Origin: Eggerthellaceae bacterium
GTDB taxonomy: Bacteria; Actinomycetota; Coriobacteriia; Coriobacteriales; Eggerthellaceae
Direction of reading: 5' to 3'
DNA: 64,000 nucleotides
Assembly (NCBI GenBank): GCA_015062605.1
Contig: SUUI01000004.1
Coordinates: 41,751-105,750 of the forward strand
How positions within the stretch are numbered: the stretch's first letter is position 1; each line of letters opens with the position of its first letter. Under the pieces are notes generated by a model. The model was not told the DNA's origin. It saw only the letters and a list, made by a program, of their open reading frames with translations, and ran no database searches. Positions 57,845 through 64,000 of this stretch are shown piece after piece. The position numbers and the translations under genes are program-made.

Positions 57845-59020
57845 CTATTTTGACTCGTTCAGCTGCCAAGTCGGCTCAAGGTCGCGCACGAGGCGTACCT
57901 CGCCATCCGCGTCAATCAGGCACACGCGCGGCAAATCGCGGCTCAAGAACAACGAAATGCCCTCTGTCATGCAGTAGGCGCCTGTGTTGTCGAAACGAAG
58001 GACATCGCCCACGTACAAACCGGGAAGCTCGAATTGCTTTGCCAAAATATCGTTGATCGAGCAGAGCGAACCGCAGATGTTGAAGAACTCGGGTTCGCCA
58101 ACCAGGGCCCCTTCCTCACGCAAAAGCGCGCAGGTAGGCTGACGCATAGCAAGCGATTGGCCGTAGTACACCAGATGATTCATGCCACCATCGACGATGG
58201 CATAGTTCTGCCCGTCATTGCGCTTGACATCCACCACGCTCGTGAAGAAAGTGCCGCACGATGCCGCGATGGAACGCCCGAGCTCGAGCGAAATGGGCCC
58301 CTCGAAAGCGAATTCGTCAAGAAGCGCAGCGAACTCATTGAAGAAAGCGGGCTCGTCGAACTCCTCATCATCGAAGTAAGGCACTGGGAAACCCGGTCCA
58401 AACTCCACCTCGCGACACGTAAAGCCATAATCTTGCGCAAGGCGGTCGATCATCTTACGACATGTACGCAGCTCACGCGCGAGACGCTTGACAGAAGTCT
58501 TCTGCGTACCCGAGAAATACTGGATGCCCCAGATGTCAAGATGCGGATCGTCTGCGAATTCGGCGATGATATTGCAGACTTCGCTCTTGTCAAGGCCGAA
58601 TTGATTGCCGCTCGTCAAACGAAGGAGCAGCGGGATGCGCTTATCGTGCTTCCGTGCGAGCCCAAGCAGCATGTCGAACTGCAAACGAGATTCAATGGTA
58701 TAGCGGCTCACAGGCGTTTCGGCTGCGATGAGCTCCTCCATGTACGCTGCATCCTTGTTCACACCCGAAACCACCAGAACACCTGGCCTGGAATCCTTTT
58801 CGAGGCAGATGCGGGCTTCTCCTTCCGAACAGGCCTCGAAGCGGGCAACATCGCCCGCAAGCAAATCGATGATAAAGGTGTTCGCCTTTACGGCATAGCA
58901 TAGCTCGACGTTTGCCGGTAGCGCAGCGCGTAGCGTCTCCATGCGCTTTTTCAGCACGCGCCCATCAAACACGTAGAGCGGCGTGCCGAATTGCCGCGCC
59001 AAGGCGAGTTTCTCGTCCAT
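57845..59020 (-). CDS. PLP-dependent decarboxylase (DAP/ornithine decarboxylase fold, BtrK-like)
   Basis: 391 residues from ATG 59020. Fold type III decarboxylase: PLP Lys K45 in CYAVKAN, EFGPGFPVPYF for the phosphate, LELGRSIAASCG, and the C-terminal catalytic Cys C320 in GSLCSINDILA, then Y349 in NTGAYCM. GSLCSIND differs from the CESGD of diaminopimelate decarboxylase and resembles forms that decarboxylate carrier-bound amino acids, such as BtrK, which makes GABA from Glu on a carrier in butirosin synthesis (from memory). Here it sits between the ligase and DltD/DltC-like genes, five bases after the ligase stop, so its substrate may also be carrier-bound. Confidence 0.85.
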   Translation of the reverse strand: MDEKLALARQFGTPLYVFDGRVLKKRMETLRAALPANVELCYAVKANTFIIDLLAGDVARFEACSEGEARICLEKDSRPGVLVVSGVNKDAAYMEELIAAETPVSRYTIESRLQFDMLLGLARKHDKRIPLLLRLTSGNQFGLDKSEVCNIIAEFADDPHLDIWGIQYFSGTQKTSVKRLARELRTCRKMIDRLAQDYGFTCREVEFGPGFPVPYFDDEEFDEPAFFNEFAALLDEFAFEGPISLELGRSIAASCGTFFTSVVDVKRNDGQNYAIVDGGMNHLVYYGQSLAMRQPTCALLREEGALVGEPEFFNICGSLCSINDILAKQFELPGLYVGDVLRFDNTGAYCMTEGISLFLSRDLPRVCLIDADGEVRLVRDLEPTWQLNESK

Positions 59021-59024
59021 GCCC

Positions 59025-60596
59025 TTATTCTCCCCTCTTTTCGCGTCGCGCGGCCTTGCGTGCTTCGCGTGCGCGTTTCTTCTCCTCGAGATAGCGTGCG
59101 AGCAACGCTTTGCGGTCAACCTTGCCGTTTTTGGTAAGCGGCATATCGTCCACATGCGAAAGCGTGCTCGGAATCATGAACACGGGAAGCGCCTCCTGCG
59201 CTTGCGCGATGACCGCAGCTTCGTCGATGTCACCCTCGTAAAACGCATGAATGCGGCTCTTCTCTGGATCGAATGCGCTACGGCAACGCGTCACGCCCTC
59301 GCAGCGTTCAAATGCAACATCGATTTCTTCGAGCTCGATGCGATGCCCCAGATGCTTGATCTGGTTGTCCTTCCTCCCACAGAAATACAGCTCGCCATCC
59401 GTGCTATAGCGCGCTAAATCACCTGTCCGATACATGGTATCGGGTTCATCAGGGCGCAAGGGATTCTGCACGAACGCAGCAGCCGTCTGCTCAGGTTGGC
59501 CATAATAACCAAGCGCAAGCGAAGCGCCTCGCACGCACATCTCTCCCACTTCATCAGGTTGCGTGATCAGATGGTCAGATGCATCGAGCACGAGCACCTC
59601 GCGATTCGGAAATACCTCGCCAAGCGGCAGACCTTCCTCATAGGCACGCGCACGATCGACGATATGATATGTGCAGTTGCAAGTGATCTCGGTGGGACCG
59701 TACAGGTTCACGAACAACGCCTCAGGCAGGCGCTCCATCCATGTACGCAGATGACGCATCGGCATGACCTCACCGCTAAACAGCACTTTGTTCACGGTCG
59801 GCAAACCAGAGTAATCGAGTCCGTGCAAGCTGCTAATCAGGCATAATGCTGCAACCGCCCAAATCATGACCGTTGCATTCTGAGCGTTTACGTAATCGAT
59901 GAGCGCGGCTGGCTGCGAGAACAAAGGTCGCGGAACAATGGCCAACGTGCCGCCGACGCACATGGAACTATAGATGTCCTTTACAGACACGTCGAAATCG
60001 AACGGAGCTTGATTCGCAAAGATATCGCCTTCTGTAAAACCGAACGTATCGACGAAGCAATCGATGAAATCGATGATTGCCCGATGGCTCACGCACACGC
60101 CCTTCGGCGTTCCCGTAGAGCCCGAAGTGAACAGAACGTACGCCGGATCATCATCGGCCGTGCTTTGGCGGATAACGTCGAGCACCGCTTGGTTTACAGG
60201 TGCCGCAATCGATGCAATGTCAACGCTAGATGCTTCGGGAAGCACGCGGGATACCCGCTCCAAACCATCTGCATCGGTGATCACATAAGGATGCTCGAGC
60301 GTTTCGAACATGCTTTCCAAACGCGAATCGGGTACGCTCGGATCGACGGGAACATAAAAGCCACCTGCATACAGGATGCCGAAGAATGTGCGCAGCGTTT
60401 CGATGCTCTTCTCTGCAAGCACCATCACCGGATGACCCGCGATATCGTACTGCGCCAGTGCACAGCCAACAGCCTTGCTGGCAGATAGAAGCTCTGAGTA
60501 GGTCATTTGACCATGCTCATCTGTCACTGCAATGGCATCAGGGCGCGCGAATACGCTCTGCTCGAGATACTCTAGAACACTATGTTGTTGGATCAT
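59025..60596 (-). CDS. DltA-like amino-acid adenylating ligase
   Basis: 523 residues. ANL-family adenylation domain: AYVLFTSGSTGTPKGV (152-167), FDVSVKDIYSSMCVGGTL, NLYGPTEITCNCTYHIV, YRTGDLARY, GRKDNQIKHLGHRIELEEID and a final KNGKVDRKALLARYL with the catalytic Lys. The pattern fits DltA and NRPS A-domains (amino acid to carrier protein), unlike CoA ligases. A basic tail RKAARREKRGE follows. First gene of the operon with decarboxylase, DltD-, DltC- and DltB-like genes. It probably loads the carrier at 56410; the amino acid is not known. Confidence 0.9.
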   Translation of the reverse strand: MIQQHSVLEYLEQSVFARPDAIAVTDEHGQMTYSELLSASKAVGCALAQYDIAGHPVMVLAEKSIETLRTFFGILYAGGFYVPVDPSVPDSRLESMFETLEHPYVITDADGLERVSRVLPEASSVDIASIAAPVNQAVLDVIRQSTADDDPAYVLFTSGSTGTPKGVCVSHRAIIDFIDCFVDTFGFTEGDIFANQAPFDFDVSVKDIYSSMCVGGTLAIVPRPLFSQPAALIDYVNAQNATVMIWAVAALCLISSLHGLDYSGLPTVNKVLFSGEVMPMRHLRTWMERLPEALFVNLYGPTEITCNCTYHIVDRARAYEEGLPLGEVFPNREVLVLDASDHLITQPDEVGEMCVRGASLALGYYGQPEQTAAAFVQNPLRPDEPDTMYRTGDLARYSTDGELYFCGRKDNQIKHLGHRIELEEIDVAFERCEGVTRCRSAFDPEKSRIHAFYEGDIDEAAVIAQAQEALPVFMIPSTLSHVDDMPLTKNGKVDRKALLARYLEEKKRAREARKAARREKRGE

Positions 60597-60737
60597 TGGA
60601 AACCTGTGCCTTTGCTATATAAAACTAACCTAAAATTTTACCTGCTGAACATGCGATTTTCAATGTAGGCAACACGCTCTACAGTTCTTCAACACAGCGA
60701 ATCGCAACATCCTTCGCAACGTCACACCAAAGAAAGA

Positions 60738-60767
60738 ACCGGGAGGCACGATTTCTCGCCTCCCGGT
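60738..60767. terminator. Terminator upstream of the dlt-like operon
   Basis: Perfect 10-bp stem ACCGGGAGGC with 10-base loop. It ends the leftward cyclase gene (stop at 60813) before the operon promoter. Flanked by AAAGAA on its left, giving a short T run on the minus strand. Confidence 0.8.
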
Positions 60768-60812
60768 CCTCGACCACTGTTTTAAATGGACGGTTCTCGT
60801 AATGAGAACGCC

Positions 60813-61562
60813 TTACTCGCAGATGGCGACCGCACGTACTGGCATGCCCGTCGCATGCTCGATATGCGGCCACATGACGAAGATAATCGCACCCGTTGCA
60901 GGCACCTGGTCCAAGTTCGCCATGGCCTCGAGCTGCAGATGACCATTCGCCAACACGTAACGCTCGCATGCCAGATCCTCGGCCTTGGCAGCCTCGCGGC
61001 TCGCATCGGTGTCGAAGGTCTCATGACCATTCATCGCGATACCGCGCTCCTCATATAGGTATTTGAGTGCATCGAGACTCCAACCGGGGCAATGCTCGCC
61101 GCCCTCTTCATCGAAGTTGTTGAGCGCATCGTTGTCAGGCCAACGCTTGTACCAATCGGTGCGCAGCGCCACGAACGCGCCAGCGGGAATCTCGCCATTC
61201 GCCGCTTCGAACGCCTTGATGTCATCGACGGTAATGGCGTACTCGATATCCTCTTCCATCTTCGGCGTGATGTCGATGACCACGAGCGGATAGGCCATCG
61301 ACTCGACGCCATACGCTTCAGAAGCCGCCAGACTCGGCTCGAAATGCAGGGGAAAATCGATGTGCGTTCCGAATTGGCCAGGGAATTTATACGTATGGAT
61401 GCGGCATTTCAGAATCGGGTTATCGTAGTCGAAGACCGTGTTGCACAATTCGACGACACCCTCGGGCATACCACCCCAATACGGGCTGTTCTCATCAAGC
61501 GGATGGGTCAGGTCAATCCACTTGCATGACTTCAGTTTCTCCAAATCGGGCCACAGGCTCAT
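60813..61562 (-). CDS. Cyclase family protein (kynurenine formamidase-like)
   Basis: 249 residues from ATG 61562 (AAAAGGAGGG). Core motif of the cyclase/KynB family is PGQFGTHIDFPLHFEP (residues 61-76), but the first metal His of HxGTHxDxPxHF is Gln (Q63) here; H67, D69 and H73 are kept. Other blocks: VALRTDWY, GWSLDALKYL and the acidic end of the active site in HIEHATGMPV. The family hydrolyses cyclic amides and formamides with Zn or Mn. It reads leftward downstream of the ferredoxin-DUF169 gene. Function uncertain. Confidence 0.82.
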   Translation of the reverse strand: MSLWPDLEKLKSCKWIDLTHPLDENSPYWGGMPEGVVELCNTVFDYDNPILKCRIHTYKFPGQFGTHIDFPLHFEPSLAASEAYGVESMAYPLVVIDITPKMEEDIEYAITVDDIKAFEAANGEIPAGAFVALRTDWYKRWPDNDALNNFDEEGGEHCPGWSLDALKYLYEERGIAMNGHETFDTDASREAAKAEDLACERYVLANGHLQLEAMANLDQVPATGAIIFVMWPHIEHATGMPVRAVAICE

Positions 61563-61639
61563 AACGCCCTCCTTTTCATCGCTCGTATCGTTTCGCGCAC
61601 GCACAGCATGCGCCTTATCCCATTATAGTGTTCCGCTGC

Positions 61640-62611
61640 CTACATGATTGGCGGGACGTAAATCTTGTTGCGCGAGTCCGGAATCGCCTTCTTGGCAAGT
61701 TCTGTCAGCCCGCTCGCCACTGTCGGCAAAAGCTCGGTCGGAATGCCCATGAACATCATGTCCTCGCCGATGTCGCTGGCAGCACGGCAGCCATAGCATC
61801 CGAACGTGATGTTCGGCTGATCGGTCATAATCGGGTAGAGCACCGCTTCCACGCACATGGAGTTGAATCCGCTTGCATGGAAATCGAAGCGATGCCCTGT
61901 GTAATAACTCATCGACATGCACAGCCACATCATCTGCTCGGGAGTACCCGTGATGACGACGACCTCGGGATCGCGCACCGTCTTCGACAGGGGTGCAACG
62001 TAAGTTGCACGACGTGAATTCGCAGGCAGTGTCGGACGTTCGGCAACCATCTGTGCAGCAGCTTCAGCTGAAACGACCTTATGAAAGAGCACGTAGATCT
62101 CACCCGTGGCGAGCTTTTTGGGAACATCAGTCATGCCGAAAATCGATGTGCCATCAGGGCAAGAATGCCTGAACGGGGGCATGAGGATGCTCGCCCCGCG
62201 ACGAGCTGCCATCATCGCTTGGCAAAAGCGCAGATTCTCGGGTGGCATGGGAACATCAGGAAGCAATTCATCCTTCTCGATCAGACTGACGGCAACAGGC
62301 CTCCAACGCAAATCCAACTTCTCCATGATGACCCGCTCGAGCTTGGCGTACTCATCGCTTTTCTCCTTGGGAATGCCTTCGCTACGCTCTTCGTCGACAA
62401 ATGGATTAAACGATGCATCACCGATTGCCTCGATGGTAATGGCACGCTGCGGGCAATTGCCCGAGCATGTGGTGCATCCGACGCACGCATCAGGATTCAC
62501 AGCAGCAGGATACCCATCGACCCAATCGAGCACATAGCATGGGCAAAAATCGATGCACAGACCGCATTGCACGCAGCGATCCTGTGAATGGATGAATTTG
62601 TAGTCAGCCAT
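61640..62611 (-). CDS. Ferredoxin-DUF169 fusion protein
   Basis: 323 residues. Residues 1-62 are a 2[4Fe-4S] ferredoxin: CVQCGLCIDFCPC and CVGCTTCSGNCP, each followed by the family's Pro. The remainder is a DUF169 domain (RWRPVAVSLI, FCQAMMAARRG, VVITGTPEQMMWLCMSMSY, ITFGCYGCRAASDIGEDMMFMGIPTELLP), similar in type to the protein at 24743. The fusion implies that DUF169 proteins take part in electron transfer. It follows the 5-formyl-THF cyclo-ligase gene by 54 bases and precedes the cyclase by 77, all leftward, so a three-gene unit is possible. Ribosome binding site AATGAGGAG. Confidence 0.88.
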   Translation of the reverse strand: MADYKFIHSQDRCVQCGLCIDFCPCYVLDWVDGYPAAVNPDACVGCTTCSGNCPQRAITIEAIGDASFNPFVDEERSEGIPKEKSDEYAKLERVIMEKLDLRWRPVAVSLIEKDELLPDVPMPPENLRFCQAMMAARRGASILMPPFRHSCPDGTSIFGMTDVPKKLATGEIYVLFHKVVSAEAAAQMVAERPTLPANSRRATYVAPLSKTVRDPEVVVITGTPEQMMWLCMSMSYYTGHRFDFHASGFNSMCVEAVLYPIMTDQPNITFGCYGCRAASDIGEDMMFMGIPTELLPTVASGLTELAKKAIPDSRNKIYVPPIM

Positions 62612-62665
62612 AAAAACTCCTCATTGTCGCTGATATGCATAGCATACCACGGGCAGACGGCATAT

Positions 62666-63265
62666 CTATGCGCGCGGAAGCTCCAGCCCGAGCTCGGTAA
62701 CTACCCCATCGACTGGAAGATCGTGGGCTTCGATGCCGGGAAGCTCGTCGAATAAGAATGTGTGCCGCCCGAGCCCAAGCGCGTAACCGCCGAAATCCTT
62801 TAGGAAGGTATCGTAGAAACCGCCACCATATCCCAAGCGGAAGCAGGATTCATCGAACGCCAAAGCGGGAACCAAAGCAAGCGCTGCGTTCGCATTCGAG
62901 AAAGCCGACACATCGATCTCCCTCGATGCATCGATGACAGGCTCCTCGATACCCCACTCACTCCGTGAAAGCTCGTCACGCGAGGACACTGTGAACCAAC
63001 GCATGAGGCGCGTCTTTGGAACCACGCGAGGTAGAACGACCGTTTTCCCATCGTTCCACGCACGATTGATGATTCGCCATGTATCGACTTCATCGGAAAA
63101 GCTCGCATAAGCGAACAAGACAGAGGCATCCTTATACTGTTGCAAAGCGAACACACCCTCGGCGATGCGCTCATCGATCGATGCGCGCACATCGTTTCCG
63201 AGTGCAGCTCGGCGTGCAAGCAACTCTTTACGTAACGCTTTCTTCTTCTCCGTATCCGATGCCAT
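62666..63265 (-). CDS. 5-formyltetrahydrofolate cyclo-ligase
   Basis: 199 residues. Typical blocks: KKALRKELLARRAAL at the start, FAYASFSDEVDT, VLPRV, and the ATP/substrate motif LVPALAFDESCFRLGYGGGFYDTFL near the C-terminus. It converts 5-formyl-THF to methenyl-THF with ATP and helps recycle folate. First gene of the leftward group with the ferredoxin-DUF169 and cyclase genes. ATG 63265 gives the normal family length; I saw no better start nearby. Confidence 0.93.
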   Translation of the reverse strand: MASDTEKKKALRKELLARRAALGNDVRASIDERIAEGVFALQQYKDASVLFAYASFSDEVDTWRIINRAWNDGKTVVLPRVVPKTRLMRWFTVSSRDELSRSEWGIEEPVIDASREIDVSAFSNANAALALVPALAFDESCFRLGYGGGFYDTFLKDFGGYALGLGRHTFLFDELPGIEAHDLPVDGVVTELGLELPRA

Positions 63266-63347
63266 AATCTCTAAGTATCCTTCGTAACGTCCCTGCCCGT
63301 TTTTTTCAAGGATACCACGTTGACATCATCGCCGATGCGATTCGCAC

Positions 63348-63376
63348 TTGCACGGCAGCAAATCCCCTGTCATACT
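63348..63376 (+). promoter_or_regulatory. Putative promoter of the last molybdopterin gene
   Basis: TTGCAC (63348-63353), a 17-base spacer and CATACT (63371-63376). It lies about 84 bases before the ATG at 63460, divergent from the cyclo-ligase gene. Confidence 0.5.
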
Positions 63377-63459
63377 CGACGTGGGAAAGATCCGTCAACA
63401 CCAACACCCATACCGCTTTTCATGCTCGTCGGAAGGAATCCGAGACCGAGGAGGACGCC

Positions 63460-64000
63460 ATGTACGCGATCCAAGAAGGTGAAACTAGGCATACGACATG
63501 CGTGTTCTGCGATGGAGGCTGCCCGCTTCTCGTTACGAAGCGCGAAGGCGAGATCATAATCGCTCCCGCAAACCCCAATGCTCCGGCAATCTGCTCTAAA
63601 GCCATCAATTGGAGGGAATACTGCTTCCATCCCGACCGCATCACCACTCCGCTCAAAAATATTGGCACGCGAACCGAGCCCATCTTCGAGCAAATAAGCT
63701 GGGATGAAGCGCTTGACGAGATCGCCGACAAGCTTTCCGCCCTCGTTACCCAATACGGTCCTGAGACGCTTGCCGTTGCGGAGATGACAGGCAACACGGG
63801 AATGGGAGGAGTCACGCGCCGCTTCATGAACCACTTGGGCACGCCAAATTATTTCTCGCCGTTGCTTTTGTGCGTCGGCAACACAGCGCAAGTCCATCGC
63901 ACCGTGAACGGCTGGTATAACACAGCGAATTGGGATGTCGCTGATTTGATCGTCTATTTCGGACAGGATCGCAGCACCGAGCGTTGGCCGCGGGAGCTCT
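63460..64000 (+). CDS. Molybdopterin oxidoreductase (DMSO reductase family), truncated by window end
   Basis: The first 180 codons are visible and open to the last base. No signal peptide. The N-terminal Fe-S motif is canonical: C14-x2-C17-x3-C21-x23-C45 (CVFCDGGC...AICSKA). Then FHPDRITTPLKNIGTR, ISWDEALDEIADKL and ADLIVYFGQD, the usual first-domain blocks. Ribosome binding site GAGGAGGACGCC before ATG 63460. The upstream frame is broken, so this is the true start. It is the third enzyme of the family in this window and the only one with the standard Cys spacing. Partner genes would lie beyond the window. Confidence 0.88.
   Translation, partial: MYAIQEGETRHTTCVFCDGGCPLLVTKREGEIIIAPANPNAPAICSKAINWREYCFHPDRITTPLKNIGTRTEPIFEQISWDEALDEIADKLSALVTQYGPETLAVAEMTGNTGMGGVTRRFMNHLGTPNYFSPLLLCVGNTAQVHRTVNGWYNTANWDVADLIVYFGQDRSTERWPREL

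Noticed and set aside
1..64000. CRISPR arrays, tRNA or rRNA genes, insertion sequences, prophage
   Set aside because: No evenly spaced repeats, no second T-arm/CCA structure besides tmRNA, and no transposase, integrase or phage structural gene among the supported proteins.

Overview
The window reads as chromosome of an anaerobic gut-type actinobacterium, most likely class Coriobacteriia, family Eggerthellaceae (Eggerthella, Gordonibacter, Slackia and relatives). This is inferred from gene content: several molybdopterin oxidoreductases with small ferredoxin partners, a 2Fe superoxide reductase, a nitroreductase, flavodoxin, cytochrome bd oxidase as the only terminal oxidase seen, DUF169 proteins and many membrane permeases, all in moderately GC-rich DNA with strong AGGAGG ribosome binding sites. 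I could not run a taxonomic search.

Layout. 1-4.1 kb: 3' end of tmRNA, then a leftward group with smpB, an acidic repeat protein, an M42 peptidase and an EEP phosphatase. 4.3-5.8 kb: a stand-alone ATP-PPase type GMP synthase facing a superoxide reductase. 6.1-12.4 kb: an odd metabolic unit of a LeuA-like protein without catalytic metal ligands, translationally coupled to a TIM-barrel/acyl-CoA ligase fusion, followed by a TetR regulator divergent from a radical SAM protein. 12.6-17.5 kb: ferritin, nitroreductase, a molybdopterin enzyme with ferredoxin subunit, flavodoxin. 17.6-24.6 kb: a VTC/DUF4956/Cthe_2159-like surface operon, moeA and an OmpR-type two-component system. A TTTCAG direct repeat upstream of both the surface operon and the two-component genes suggests one regulon.

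24.7-35 kb: DUF169 protein, MscS channel, a 1469-residue repeat surface protein, CPBP protease with XRE regulator, and a queuosine-precursor transporter (VUT family) with SDR gene under a probable preQ1-I riboswitch. 35-42.5 kb: cydAB divergent from cydDC, the latter followed by a glycosyltransferase. 42.5-53.6 kb: one long leftward series: LysR, 3-hydroxyacyl-CoA dehydrogenase with a Cys-rich tail, molybdopterin enzyme plus ferredoxin, SLC13 transporter, small membrane protein, IT-superfamily permease, MarR and an OFA-type MFS permease. This looks like uptake and reductive or hydroxyl-transfer metabolism of organic acids or aromatics.

53.8-60.6 kb: a dlt-like envelope-modification operon (adenylating ligase, carrier protein, MBOAT, DltD-like SGNH protein) that also encodes a PLP decarboxylase of the DAP/ornithine/BtrK fold. 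This is my best candidate for an undescribed system: attachment of a carrier-bound, decarboxylated omega-amino acid to a surface polymer. 60.8-64 kb: cyclase-family protein, ferredoxin-DUF169 fusion, 5-formyl-THF cyclo-ligase and the start of a third molybdopterin oxidoreductase that runs off the end. No tRNA, rRNA, CRISPR array, insertion sequence or prophage was seen.
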